From: Hyphomicrobiales bacterium
GTDB taxonomy: Bacteria; Pseudomonadota; Alphaproteobacteria; Rhizobiales; Rhizobiaceae
Direction of reading: 5' to 3'
Assembly (NCBI GenBank): GCA_900466475.1
Contig: UBMI01000014.1
Span: forward strand, 1 to 64,000
Length of the DNA stretch: 64,000 bases
Under the pieces are notes generated by a model, which made no database searches, had not been told where the DNA came from, and saw nothing but the letters and a program-made list of their open reading frames with translations. This document shows, one piece after another, positions 1 to 9,105 of the stretch (position 1 is the stretch's first letter; each line of letters begins with the position of its first letter). The position numbers were made by a program, and so were the translations under genes.

Positions 1-72
1 GCAAGGCTTGCCGAATTGCTTGAAAAATAGCGAACCATCCCGCCGCAGCGGCAGCGGAATGGCGATCCTCAC
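1..72 (-). CDS. Possible partial ORF running off the left edge
   Basis: On the minus strand a GTG at 72-70 overlaps the TGA stop of the DoxX-like gene (GTGA) and the frame stays open to the window edge, 24 codons. The overlap is the kind seen in this operon (DoxX and VOC genes also overlap by four bases). The residues are not recognisable and the ribosome binding site is weak, so this is only a candidate fifth gene of the operon. Confidence 0.22.
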   Translation of the reverse strand, partial: MRIAIPLPLRRDGSLFFKQFGKPC

Positions 73-458
73 GCTTTCCGGTATGGAAACAGCGCCCTGA
101 CCACGGGATCACGCAGCCACAACCCGCCCCACATGAACAGCCCGAGATAGATGCTGAACAATATATGGCTGAAGAGCGGGCTTCCGGCCCGGATCTGAGT
201 GGCCATCGCGCCGCCGAGCAGCCCCATCATCAGCACCGCGCCGAACACGCTGGTCTGCGGGATGAGGTAGAGCACGAGGCAGGTAAGCTCGATCAGGCCG
301 ATCATCAGTACATAGCCATCAGGCCAGCCGAGCGCCGTCATCGTTTCCTCCGCGACCGGCAGGCCGAGAAGCTTGGGTGCGATCGATGCGCCGAACATGA
401 AGAGTGCAAAAAGCCCGGTCAGCACGCGCCCGGTCCAGATCATGGCCTTCTCGCTCAT
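69..458 (-). CDS. DoxX-like small membrane protein
   Basis: 129 residues, with about four hydrophobic segments spread along the length and short loops, the layout of the DoxX/DoxX-like family of inner-membrane proteins. The biochemical role of such proteins is not settled; some are linked to redox or oxidative stress. Its ATG overlaps the TGA of the upstream VOC gene (ATGA at 455-458), so it is translationally coupled in the ArsR-SRPBCC-VOC-DoxX operon. The family call is fairly firm; the function is open. Confidence 0.72.
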   Translation of the reverse strand: MSEKAMIWTGRVLTGLFALFMFGASIAPKLLGLPVAEETMTALGWPDGYVLMIGLIELTCLVLYLIPQTSVFGAVLMMGLLGGAMATQIRAGSPLFSHILFSIYLGLFMWGGLWLRDPVVRALFPYRKA

Positions 459-871
459 TGCCGGTCCGTCGGGATCGTATTAACCATCCAGGGCGTGCCG
501 AAGCGATCGGTGAACATCCCGAAGCCCGGCGACCAGAAGGTCGCGTTGAAGGGCATGGTTATCTTGCCGCCTTCAGAGAGTGCGTTGAAGACGCGCTTCG
601 TTTCCGCTGCATCCTGCCTGTGATAGGTGGCGCTGAAGCCGCCCATGTCCTCTTGATATCCGGGAGGGGCATCACAGCCCATTAGCGACTGGTCGCCGAC
701 ATCGAGCCAAGCATGCATGATCTTGTCCTTGAAGGACGGATCGATCGGCATGTCGCCGGGCGCTTCTGCGAATGTGAACATGCCGTTCAGCTTGCCGCCG
801 AGCACTTTGGCATAGAATTCGAAGGCCTGACGGCATTCGCCTTTGAAAACGAGATTCGTCACGAGTTTCAT
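455..871 (-). CDS. VOC family (PhnB-like/glyoxalase fold) protein
   Basis: 138 residues. The sequence has the PhnB-like pattern: an early FKGECRQAFEFYAKVLGG segment, then HAWLDVGDQSLMGCD, and a late FWSPGFGMFTDRFGTPWMVN segment, as in the 3-demethylubiquinone-9 3-methyltransferase-like subgroup of the vicinal oxygen chelate superfamily. Two ATGs compete (877 and 871). GGGAG lies only two bases from the first but eight from the second, so 871 is preferred. It sits directly after an AHSA1 gene, a pairing common in bacteria. The substrate is unknown. Confidence 0.8.
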   Translation of the reverse strand: MKLVTNLVFKGECRQAFEFYAKVLGGKLNGMFTFAEAPGDMPIDPSFKDKIMHAWLDVGDQSLMGCDAPPGYQEDMGGFSATYHRQDAAETKRVFNALSEGGKITMPFNATFWSPGFGMFTDRFGTPWMVNTIPTDRQ

Positions 872-876
872 GGTCA

Positions 877-1353
877 TCACTCCCTTTGATTTCCCTGATT
901 TCCAATCCAGCTTTCCAGCCTGCCGAAGGTGCTCTCCCAGCCATGTCTGTGTCCGGCAAGGCTCTCTTCGGATTTCAGCTCCGCATGGGTGAAATCCATG
1001 CGCGTGCGGCCCTCGGCCAGTTCCTCGAAGATAACGGTCACCAGGGTTACGACCGGCTCGCCGTCCTCGTGCGAATCCTCCCATTGGAAGGTGAAGGACA
1101 GGCGCGAGGGTTCCTCGATTTCCCTGTAGACGCCGCTCTGCCACAGCAGCCGGCCATCCTCGGCGTTTTTCAGGCAAGCCCGATAGGAGCCGCCCACTCG
1201 TAGATCCTGCACGACGCTGACCGCCGGCCATTCCACCGGACCAAGCCAGGCGACGACCATTTCCGGCCGGGTCCAGGCGGCCCATAAGAGGGCGCGGGGT
1301 GCATTGAATATCCGCTGCATATGCAATGTGGGGCGCGACAGCTGATCGGCCAT
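877..1353 (-). CDS. SRPBCC (AHSA1/START-like) domain protein
   Basis: 158 residues forming a single AHSA1-type domain: an N-terminal IFNAPRALLWAAWTRPE segment (entry strand and helix), a central WLGP segment, a long run of beta strands, and a C-terminal amphipathic helix with GWESTFGRLESW. Such domains bind hydrophobic ligands or act in stress responses; no catalytic residue can be assigned. AAGGGG precedes the ATG by six bases. It lies 39 bases downstream of the ArsR-type gene, an arrangement seen very often, in which the regulator controls the SRPBCC gene. Confidence 0.85.
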   Translation of the reverse strand: MADQLSRPTLHMQRIFNAPRALLWAAWTRPEMVVAWLGPVEWPAVSVVQDLRVGGSYRACLKNAEDGRLLWQSGVYREIEEPSRLSFTFQWEDSHEDGEPVVTLVTVIFEELAEGRTRMDFTHAELKSEESLAGHRHGWESTFGRLESWIGNQGNQRE

Positions 1354-1392
1354 GGTATTCCCCTTGTGATGATTGAAAATGCGGGCCGGCGA

Positions 1393-1740
1393 TCAGTTGC
1401 GGGGGCCGCTGTCGTCCGCTTTCTGGATATTTTGCAGGTAGCTATCCAACCGGTCGAAACTCGATTCCCAGAAGCGCCGGTATTGCTCCAGCCAGTCGGC
1501 GATGCTTTTCATCATGTGCGGTTCGAGCCTGGCCGGTCGCCATTGGGCCTCCTTGCCCCGGCTGATAAGCCCAGCCTTTTCCAGCACCTTTAGATGTTTG
1601 GAGACAGCCGGAAGGCTCATGTCGAAGGGAGCAGCGAGTTCGTTGACCGAAGCCTCGCCTTCGGCCAGCCGTGCGATGATGGCCCGCCGCGTGGGGTCCG
1701 CAAGGGCCGCGAAAGTGGCGCTCAGAGTGTCGGTTTGCAT
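1393..1740 (-). CDS. ArsR/SmtB-type winged-helix regulator
   Basis: 115 residues. The winged-helix DNA-binding domain fills most of the protein: ALADPTRRAIIARL opens it, followed by the recognition helix region SLPAVSKHLKVLEKAGLI and a wing ending EAQWRPARL. No cysteine-rich metal site of the classical ArsR or SmtB kind is visible, so it belongs to the SdpR-like, non-metal subgroup that usually travels with AHSA1 genes. It is first in a leftward operon with SRPBCC, VOC and DoxX genes, and probably autoregulated through the inverted repeats at 1757-1807. Confidence 0.88.
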   Translation of the reverse strand: MQTDTLSATFAALADPTRRAIIARLAEGEASVNELAAPFDMSLPAVSKHLKVLEKAGLISRGKEAQWRPARLEPHMMKSIADWLEQYRRFWESSFDRLDSYLQNIQKADDSGPRN

Positions 1741-1756
1741 GATGGGCCCTCGTATG

Positions 1757-1807
1757 TAACTCTATGGTTAAATATAGGGTCTAGCCTTGATTGTCAACCG
1801 ATCGGTT
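1757..1807. promoter_or_regulatory. Candidate ArsR-type operators
   Basis: Two dyads lie just upstream of the ArsR-type gene: TAAC-N6-GTTA at 1757-1770 and the perfect palindrome AACCGATCGGTT at 1796-1807. The string GGTTAAATA occurs in both. TAAC/GTTA half sites are what this regulator type usually binds, so this is a plausible self-regulatory site; the assignment is inference. Confidence 0.45.
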
Positions 1808-1980
1808 AAATAGGGCGCAGCGAGTTGACCTTGTCCGACATGCAACCAAAAGAATGTTGGTACATTACGAATTTTTCATGGGCTGGACAGTTCGTAGTAA
1901 GGTGCGGCGTCCTATATCTCGGTCCATCACTGATCCGGCATCGCCGGAAAGAGGGTCTGAAAAAAGAGAAGGAGCTCTTT

Positions 1981-3540
1981 ATGCTGAAAAATTCCCGCGG
2001 ACGTCCGTCCCTTAAAACGGTGCTTCAGGCATCCACCGTTGCAGGTCTGGCAGCCGCCGTTCTTGCAACCGGTATCCCTGTCGAGATTTCCCGTTCCTAT
2101 GCCGAGGCTGTCAATGTCCAGTCTCCCTCGGTTCCGAGCTTCGCCAATGTCGTTGACGCCGTTTCCCCGGCCGTAGTTTCCGTTCGCGTCGAAAGCCGCG
2201 TCAAGCCGGCCTCCGACGATGGTGATGGTTTCTCTTTCGATTTCAACGGCCGCGGCTTTGACGATCTGCCCGACGCCCTGAAGCCGTTCTTCCGCCAGTT
2301 CGGCGAGCAGGGCCACCAGGGCCAGAACCAGCAGCGCCGCTTCGGCCAGCCGGGCGGCCCGGGCCGTCTGCGTCCGGTCGCTCAAGGCTCCGGCTTCTTC
2401 ATTAGCGAAGACGGCTATATCGTCACCAACAACCATGTCGTTTCCGATGGCACCGCCTTCGTCGCAGTCATGAACGATGGCACCGAGCTCGATGCCAAGC
2501 TGATCGGCAAGGACCCGCGCACCGACCTCGCCGTGCTGAAGGTCGATGGCAAGGGCCGCAAATTCACCTACGTGAACTGGGCCGATGACAACAAGGTCCG
2601 TGTCGGTGACTGGGTCGTCGCCGTCGGTAATCCCTTCGGTCTCGGCGGCACGGTCACGGCCGGCATCGTTTCGGCCCGCGGCCGCGATATCGGCTCCGGC
2701 CCCTATGACGACTACCTGCAGGTCGATGCGGCCGTGAACCGCGGTAACTCGGGTGGCCCGACCTTCAACCTCAATGGCCAGGTCGTCGGCATCAACACCG
2801 CGATCTTCTCGCCGTCGGGCGGCAGCGTCGGCATCGCCTTCGCGATCCCGGCTTCTACCGCCAAGGATGTCGTCGCCGACCTGATGAAGGACGGCACGGT
2901 TTCGCGCGGTTACCTCGGCGTGCAGATCCAGCCGGTCACCAAGGACATTGCCGACTCCCTCGGCCTCTCCGAAGCAAACGGCGCTCTTGTCGTCTCCGCT
3001 CAGGAGGGCACGCCCGGCCAGAAGGCCGGCATGAAGACCGGTGACGTCGTCACCGCCGTCAATGGTGAGCCGGTAAAGGATGCCCGCGACCTCAGCCGCC
3101 GCATCGGCGCGATGACGCCGGGCAGCAAGGTCGAGCTTTCGGTATGGCGTTCCGGCAAGGCCCAGTCCGTAACCGTCGAACTCGGCACGCTGCCGGCCGA
3201 TCAGCAGGCTTCAGCTGGTGACGACAACGACCAGCAGGAGCAGGCCCAGCCGCCGGCTTCCGAGAAGGCGCTTGCCGATCTCGGCCTGACGGTCGGCCCG
3301 TCGGATGACGGCAAGGGCCTCGCCATCACCGGCATCGATCCGAATTCGGATGCTGCCGACAAGGGCATCAAGGAAGGCGAAACGATCACCTCGGTCAACA
3401 ACCAGGAGGTCTCCAGCGCCGACGATGTCGTCCGCGTCATCAACCAGGCCAAGAAGGACGGCCGCACCCGCGCGCTGTTCCAGATCCAGTCGAAGGACGG
3501 CAGCCGTTTCGTCGCCCTTCCGATCAACGGTCAGGGCTGA
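1981..3540 (+). CDS. degP: DegP/HtrA family periplasmic serine protease
   Basis: 519 residues. A hydrophobic export signal spans roughly residues 12-40. The trypsin-like domain carries the full triad: His152 (in TNNHVV), Asp182 (in RTDLAVL) and Ser257 (in NRGNSGGP). Two PDZ domains follow at about 300-395 and 430-515. A glutamine/glycine-rich stretch at about 108-130 is a loop typical of rhizobial copies. The start at 1981 has AAGGAG six bases upstream; the frame is open further up to 1825 but that extension is not protease-like. It precedes a two-component pair by 133 bases, pointing to envelope stress protein quality control in the periplasm. Confidence 0.93.
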   Translation: MLKNSRGRPSLKTVLQASTVAGLAAAVLATGIPVEISRSYAEAVNVQSPSVPSFANVVDAVSPAVVSVRVESRVKPASDDGDGFSFDFNGRGFDDLPDALKPFFRQFGEQGHQGQNQQRRFGQPGGPGRLRPVAQGSGFFISEDGYIVTNNHVVSDGTAFVAVMNDGTELDAKLIGKDPRTDLAVLKVDGKGRKFTYVNWADDNKVRVGDWVVAVGNPFGLGGTVTAGIVSARGRDIGSGPYDDYLQVDAAVNRGNSGGPTFNLNGQVVGINTAIFSPSGGSVGIAFAIPASTAKDVVADLMKDGTVSRGYLGVQIQPVTKDIADSLGLSEANGALVVSAQEGTPGQKAGMKTGDVVTAVNGEPVKDARDLSRRIGAMTPGSKVELSVWRSGKAQSVTVELGTLPADQQASAGDDNDQQEQAQPPASEKALADLGLTVGPSDDGKGLAITGIDPNSDAADKGIKEGETITSVNNQEVSSADDVVRVINQAKKDGRTRALFQIQSKDGSRFVALPINGQG

Positions 3541-3673
3541 TCTTCCAGCCCCGGAAAGCTGGAGCCGCGCAGGAGCAAATGCTGCGCGGCTCCGTTTCAC
3601 GAGCCCGCGAATTCTTCACGGCCGCCTAATTCTTCGATTATGCCAAATTCTTCAATTATGAAGGACGCCCGCA

Positions 3674-4420
3674 ATGACCTCCCCACAACAGGAAGACGCT
3701 TTGAGCCTTGCCGAAAAGCAACCGGCGGGTAATGTCGGCCGCATGAAGATTCTCATTATCGAAGACGATCTGGAAGCGGCGGTCTATCTCACCAAAGCCT
3801 TTCGCGAGGCGGGGATCGTTGCCGACCATGCTAGCGACGGCGAAAGCGGTCTCTTCATGGGGTCGGAAAATACCTACGACGTCATCGTCATCGACCGCAT
3901 GCTGCCGCGCCGCGATGGTCTCTCCGTCATCAGCGAGCTGCGCCGCAAGGGCATCCACACGCCCGTTCTCATCCTCTCTGCGCTTGGCCAGGTGGACGAC
4001 CGCGTGACCGGTCTGCGCGCCGGCGGCGACGACTACCTGCCGAAGCCCTATGCCTTCAGCGAGTTGCTGGCCCGCGTTGAAGTGCTCGGCCGCCGCAAGG
4101 GCACGCCGGATCAGGATGTCGTCTATCGCGTCGGCGATCTCGAGCTCGACCGCCTCTCCCATGAAGTCCGCCGCGGCGGCAAGGAAATCCCGCTGCAGCC
4201 GCGCGAATTCCGGCTGCTGGAATATCTCATGAAGAATGCCGGCCAGGTGGTAACCCGCACCATGCTGCTCGAAAATGTCTGGGATTACCATTTTGACCCG
4301 CAGACCAATGTGATCGACGTGCATGTCTCGCGCCTGCGCTCCAAGATCGAGAAGGACTTCAGCCAGCCGCTGCTGAAGACGATCCGAGGTGCGGGGTACA
4401 TGATCAAGGATGAGGGATGA
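3674..4420 (+). CDS. OmpR/PhoB-type response regulator
   Basis: 248 residues. A receiver domain (about 24-140) has the acidic pair at 31-32, the phosphoacceptor Asp74 in VIVIDRMLP and the conserved Lys in DYLPKPYAF. A winged-helix effector domain follows, with REFRLLEYLMKN and the ending RGAGYMI. AAGGA lies eight bases before the ATG at 3674; the receiver itself begins at a second ATG (3743), so a 23-residue leader or a later start is possible. The stop overlaps the kinase start (ATGA), so the pair is coupled. Its position behind degP suggests control of envelope stress genes, by inference. Confidence 0.92.
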   Translation: MTSPQQEDALSLAEKQPAGNVGRMKILIIEDDLEAAVYLTKAFREAGIVADHASDGESGLFMGSENTYDVIVIDRMLPRRDGLSVISELRRKGIHTPVLILSALGQVDDRVTGLRAGGDDYLPKPYAFSELLARVEVLGRRKGTPDQDVVYRVGDLELDRLSHEVRRGGKEIPLQPREFRLLEYLMKNAGQVVTRTMLLENVWDYHFDPQTNVIDVHVSRLRSKIEKDFSQPLLKTIRGAGYMIKDEG

Positions 4421-5823
4421 GCCGTTTCTGGGTTCTCTTCAAGTCCACTGCAGTCCGCCTTTCGGCCCTTTACATTCTGCTCTTTGCAATCTGCGCCGCA
4501 ACGCTCGTCTTCTATGTGACGGCGATGTCCGAGCGGCTGCTGTCCGGTCAGATCCGCGACGCGGTCGCCCAGGAAGTGACACAGGTACAGCGCGCCTATG
4601 ATGCCGGGGGCATGAACCTGCTCCTTCGCACGATGGAACGACGCGCTCGTCAGCCGGGCGCCAATCTCTATCTGATCGCCGGTCCCTCGGGCGATATCCT
4701 TGCCGGCAATGTCGCCTCTGTGCAGCCGGGTGTGTTCGAGGAGCAGGGCTGGACGTCGGTGCCCTTCTCCTATCAGCGCTACACCGATAGCGGCGTGGTC
4801 GGGCATACGGCGATTGCCAACATCTTCGTCCTCGACAATGGCCTTCGGGTGCTGATCGGTCGCGACCTTGGCGAGCCGGAACGTTTCCGCGTGCTGGTGC
4901 GTCAGGCGCTGATGATCGCGCTCGCCATCATGGGCCTCGGCGCCATCATCATCTGGTTCGGCATCGGCCGGAATGCCTTGAAGCGCATCGACCGCATGTC
5001 GGATGCCGGCAAGAAGATCATGGCCGGCGATCTCTCGCAGCGCCTGCCGGTCGGCGGTTCCGGTGACGAGTTCGACCGCCTTTCCGTCTCGCTGAACAAC
5101 ATGCTTGAGCGGATCGAAAAACTGAACGAGGGCTTGCGGCAGGTCTCCGACAATATCGCCCATGACCTGAAGACGCCGCTGACGCGCCTGCGCAACAAGG
5201 CCGCCGATGCGCTCGATATCGAGGATGGCGAAGTCCGCCGCAGCGCGCTGGAAGGCATCATCTCCGAATCCGACCAGCTCATCCGCACCTTCAACGCGCT
5301 GCTGATGATCTCGCGCGTGGAAGCCGGTTCCGTTGCCGCCGAAATGTCGCCGATCGAGCTCTCAGCCATCGTCGCCGACAGCGCCGAACTCTATGAGCCG
5401 GTGGCCGACGAGGCTGGCATGGCACTGAACTCCGAGATCGAGCCCGGTATCGAGATCCAGGGCAATCGCGAATTGATCGGCCAGGCGATCTTCAATCTGC
5501 TCGACAATGCGATCAAATATTCCGCCGATACCGAATGCGCGGGTTCCGTCTCGGTGAAGCTTCGCCGCCGTCCTGATGGCATCTGCCTGTCCGTCGCCGA
5601 CCACGGGCCGGGTGTCCCGCCCGATCGGCGCGAGGACGTGCTGAAGCGCTTTGTGCGCCTGGACGAAAGCCGCTCGAAACCCGGCACCGGACTTGGCCTC
5701 TCGCTGGTCGAAGCAATCATGGAGCTGCATGGCGGCACACTGGAGCTTTCCGATACCGAGCCCGGCAATGCGGAACGTCCCGGCCTCACCGTCAGCATGG
5801 TTTTCCCCGCAAAGCTTGCCTGA
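4417..5823 (+). CDS. Membrane sensor histidine kinase, partner of the regulator at 3674
   Basis: 468 residues. Transmembrane helices at about 13-35 and 160-183 flank a periplasmic sensor of about 120 residues; a HAMP linker follows (about 184-235). The dimerisation domain has phosphoacceptor His249 in NIAHDLKTPL. The ATPase domain shows NLLDNAIKYS (N box), DHGPGVP (G1) and GTGLGLSLVEAI (G2). It overlaps the response regulator gene by four bases. The signal sensed is unknown. Confidence 0.92.
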   Translation: MSRFWVLFKSTAVRLSALYILLFAICAATLVFYVTAMSERLLSGQIRDAVAQEVTQVQRAYDAGGMNLLLRTMERRARQPGANLYLIAGPSGDILAGNVASVQPGVFEEQGWTSVPFSYQRYTDSGVVGHTAIANIFVLDNGLRVLIGRDLGEPERFRVLVRQALMIALAIMGLGAIIIWFGIGRNALKRIDRMSDAGKKIMAGDLSQRLPVGGSGDEFDRLSVSLNNMLERIEKLNEGLRQVSDNIAHDLKTPLTRLRNKAADALDIEDGEVRRSALEGIISESDQLIRTFNALLMISRVEAGSVAAEMSPIELSAIVADSAELYEPVADEAGMALNSEIEPGIEIQGNRELIGQAIFNLLDNAIKYSADTECAGSVSVKLRRRPDGICLSVADHGPGVPPDRREDVLKRFVRLDESRSKPGTGLGLSLVEAIMELHGGTLELSDTEPGNAERPGLTVSMVFPAKLA

Positions 5824-5916
5824 TTTTCTTATCATTTTCATATTGGCGCTTTCGCCTTGAGGCCCTAGCTTCGACACCCTAGTTTAAGTCGCATTGCAGC
5901 GATGCAGGGAGAGCGA

Positions 5917-8874
5917 ATGCTGACGAAATCGAAGCACGGCCTCAAGGATGTCACCGAAGGCCTCTTGCGGCCGTTGAACCAGACGGAACTGAAATCGGCG
6001 CTTGCCGACCTGCAGGATATCGGCAAGAGCGAGCCCGTCGTGGCTGAGATGCTGAAGGCCGAGGGGGCGCTGCGCCACTTTATCGCCGCCGTCCTGACGC
6101 TCTCTCCCTATCTGCGCGAAATCGCCAATCTCGATCCGGCAATCCTTGCCTCTGCCATCAGCGATCCGCTGGAGCCGCAGATCGAGGCTTTGATTGCAGA
6201 AGCGCGCGATTGCTGGAAACCGGACGGCGAAGGAAGTACGCCTGGCGAAAGCCAGGTGATGAGCAGGCTGCGCATCGTCAAGCGCAGGGTGGCTTTCCTC
6301 GTGGCCCTTGCCGATCTCGCCCGCATCTTCGACGGCCGGGCGACAACCGGCTGGCTCAGCGAACTGGCCGAGGCCTCGGTCACCGCCGCCATCGATCACC
6401 TGCTGCTCTCAACGCATGAAAGCGGCAAGCTGAAGCTGAAGAATGTTGCGGCCCCGAGCGAAGGCTCCGGCGTGATCGTTCTCGGCATGGGCAAGCTCGG
6501 CGCTTCCGAACTCAACTATTCCTCCGATATCGACCTCGTCGTCTTCTTTGACGAAGAAGCCGGCATTGTTCCCGACCCGGATGACGCGATCGAGATCTTT
6601 CCGCGCATGATGCGGCGGCTGGTGCGCATCCTGCAGGAACGCACCGCGGATGGGTATGTCTTCCGCACCGATCTCAGGCTGCGGCCGGATCCCGGCTCCA
6701 CGCCGCTCGCAATCCCCGTCGATGCCGCCATGATCTACTATGAGGGCAGGGGGCAGAACTGGGAGCGGGCCGCTTTCATCAAGGCCCGCGCGGTGGCCGG
6801 CGATCTGGCTGCCGGCGAACAGTTCCTGCGCGGTCTCGTTCCCTTCGTCTTTCGCAAATATCTCGATTATGCCGCGATATCGGATATCCACTCCATCAAG
6901 CGGCAGATCCACGCCCATAAGGGCCATGGCGCAATCGCCGTGAAAGGCCACAACGTCAAGCTCGGCCGAGGCGGTATCCGCGAGATCGAATTCTTCGTGC
7001 AGACCCAGCAGCTGATCGCCGGCGGGCGCATGCCGGCACTGCGTTCCCGCGTGACCGAGGAGACGCTGGCCGAACTCACCAGGGCAAAATGGATCGACGC
7101 GGAAACCCGCGACGAGCTGATCGAGGCCTACTGGTTCCTGCGCGATGTCGAGCACCGCATCCAGATGGTGCGCGACGAGCAGACCCATCTGCTGCCGGAG
7201 ACGGACGCAGAACTGAAACGCATCGCCTTCATGATGGGCTTTACCGATACGCCCAGTTTTTCAGAACGGCTGGTGGAGGTGCTGAAGACGGTCGAGCGGC
7301 GTTATGCCGACCTCTTCGAACAGGAAACCAAACTCTCGGTGGGCACCGGCAATCTCGTCTTCACCGGCCAGGGCGACGATCCCGACACGCTGGAGACGCT
7401 GAGGAAACTCGGCTTCGAGCGTCCCTCGGATATCTCCCGCATCATCCGCACCTGGCATTACGGCCGCTACCGCGCGACGCAATCGGTCGAGGCGCGCGAG
7501 CGGCTGACGGAGCTGACGCCCGAACTTCTGCGCGTCTTTGGCGAAAGCAAGCGTGCGGACGAGGCGCTGCTGCGCTTCGACAGCTTCATTTCCGGCCTGC
7601 CGTCGGGCATCCAGCTCTTCTCGCTGCTCGGCAGCAATCCGGCGCTGCTCTCCCTCATCGTCAACATCATGTCCTCGGCGCCGAAGCTTGCGGAAGTCAT
7701 CGCAGCCCGCCCGCATGTTTTCGACGGCATGCTCGATCCCGGCCTGATGGCGGAGCTGCCGACGCGTGACTATCTCGGCGAGCGGTTGAAGGCCTCGCTG
7801 GTACAGGCCCGGCATTATGAGGAGGTGCTTGACCGTCTGCGCATCTTCGCGTCGGAACAGAGCTTCCTGATCGGTATCCGCCTGCTGACCGGCGCAATCA
7901 ACGGCGACATGGCCGCGCGCGCCTTCACCCATCTCGCCGATCTCATCATTGAAGCCGCCCTCGATGCGGTCATGAACGAGATACGCGTGACGCATGGCGA
8001 TTATCCCGGCGGGAGGATTGCGATTGCCGGCATGGGCAAGCTCGGCAGCTTCGAACTGACAGGCGGCTCCGATATCGATCTCATCCTGCTCTACGACTAC
8101 GACGATGCCGCTGGCGAATCCGACGGTGCAAAACCGCTCGATGCGACGCGATACTTCACCCGCATCACCCAGCGCCTGATTGCTGCCCTCTCGGCCCCCA
8201 CGGCCGAAGGCGTGCTTTATGAAGTCGACATGCGGCTTCGTCCCTCCGGCAACAAGGGACCGGTCGCAACCCGCATCAATGCTTTCGGCAAATACCAGCG
8301 CGAAGAGGCCTGGACCTGGGAGCATATGGCGCTGTCGCGCGCCCGGCTGATCTGCGGCGATCAAAGCCTGATCGGCGAGGCCGAAAGCATCATCTCAGAT
8401 GTCCTGTCGAAAAAGCGCGATATCGCCAATGTTGCCCATGATGTCGCCGAGATGCGCGAACTGATCGAAAAAGAAAAAGCGCCTGATAACGCCTGGGACC
8501 TCAAGCTCATTCCGGGCGGCGTCGTCGATGTCGAATTCATCGCCCAGTATCTGGCGTTGATCGCCCCGGCAAAGGGCGTCGATATCAGCGTGAACGGCCT
8601 CACCACGGGGGCAGCCCTGAAGGCACTTGGTGACAAGCTGATGGCCTCAGCCGACCTCGACGCCTGCCTTGAGGCTTTCACGCTCTATACCGAGCTTTCG
8701 CAGCTCATCCGCCTCTGCATCGATGCTCACTTCGATCCGAAAGAGGCGCCCGCCGGTCTGATCGAGCTCGTCTGCCGTGCTGGCGATTGCCCTGACATCA
8801 AGACGCTGGAGGGAGAAGTGAAGCGGCTTTCGAAGGCGGTGAGGAAGATATTCTTGGCGATGGTGAGGGCCTAG
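5917..8874 (+). CDS. glnE: Glutamine synthetase adenylyltransferase/adenylyl-removing enzyme
   Basis: 985 residues, the usual length. It attaches AMP to a tyrosine of glutamine synthetase and removes it, under control of PII proteins, switching nitrogen assimilation. The two nucleotidyltransferase domains are plain: GMGKLGASELNYSSDIDLV in the N half and GMGKLGSFELTGGSDIDLI in the C half, each with the G-S/x-D-x-D metal motif. The ATG at 5917 has AGGGAG five bases before it; an in-frame ATG at 5902 lacks a site. It lies 93 bases after the sensor kinase, same strand. Confidence 0.96.
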   Translation: MLTKSKHGLKDVTEGLLRPLNQTELKSALADLQDIGKSEPVVAEMLKAEGALRHFIAAVLTLSPYLREIANLDPAILASAISDPLEPQIEALIAEARDCWKPDGEGSTPGESQVMSRLRIVKRRVAFLVALADLARIFDGRATTGWLSELAEASVTAAIDHLLLSTHESGKLKLKNVAAPSEGSGVIVLGMGKLGASELNYSSDIDLVVFFDEEAGIVPDPDDAIEIFPRMMRRLVRILQERTADGYVFRTDLRLRPDPGSTPLAIPVDAAMIYYEGRGQNWERAAFIKARAVAGDLAAGEQFLRGLVPFVFRKYLDYAAISDIHSIKRQIHAHKGHGAIAVKGHNVKLGRGGIREIEFFVQTQQLIAGGRMPALRSRVTEETLAELTRAKWIDAETRDELIEAYWFLRDVEHRIQMVRDEQTHLLPETDAELKRIAFMMGFTDTPSFSERLVEVLKTVERRYADLFEQETKLSVGTGNLVFTGQGDDPDTLETLRKLGFERPSDISRIIRTWHYGRYRATQSVEARERLTELTPELLRVFGESKRADEALLRFDSFISGLPSGIQLFSLLGSNPALLSLIVNIMSSAPKLAEVIAARPHVFDGMLDPGLMAELPTRDYLGERLKASLVQARHYEEVLDRLRIFASEQSFLIGIRLLTGAINGDMAARAFTHLADLIIEAALDAVMNEIRVTHGDYPGGRIAIAGMGKLGSFELTGGSDIDLILLYDYDDAAGESDGAKPLDATRYFTRITQRLIAALSAPTAEGVLYEVDMRLRPSGNKGPVATRINAFGKYQREEAWTWEHMALSRARLICGDQSLIGEAESIISDVLSKKRDIANVAHDVAEMRELIEKEKAPDNAWDLKLIPGGVVDVEFIAQYLALIAPAKGVDISVNGLTTGAALKALGDKLMASADLDACLEAFTLYTELSQLIRLCIDAHFDPKEAPAGLIELVCRAGDCPDIKTLEGEVKRLSKAVRKIFLAMVRA

Positions 8875-9105
8875 CGATTCCAGCAGGCGATTTCACATAA
8901 GTGGAGCTTGAGTTTGCCATGGTCTGCTATGCGCCCGTAGCGGACATTAACTCGGCTTAAATGAATGACCGCAAGTGACCGAAATCAGATTGGCGGCTTC
9001 TGGAAGAAAATAAAGTAAAAGCAGACCTGCCCAAGATAATACCAACTTGACTCCGCATCGTGCACGGTAAGATAGTAGAACGACACTACAAGCGCAGGGG
9101 TTATC

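Noticed and set aside
8875..9105. Possible attachment site or tRNA at the left edge of the low-GC insert
   Set aside because: No tRNA-like fold and no direct repeat matching the right flank could be found by eye.
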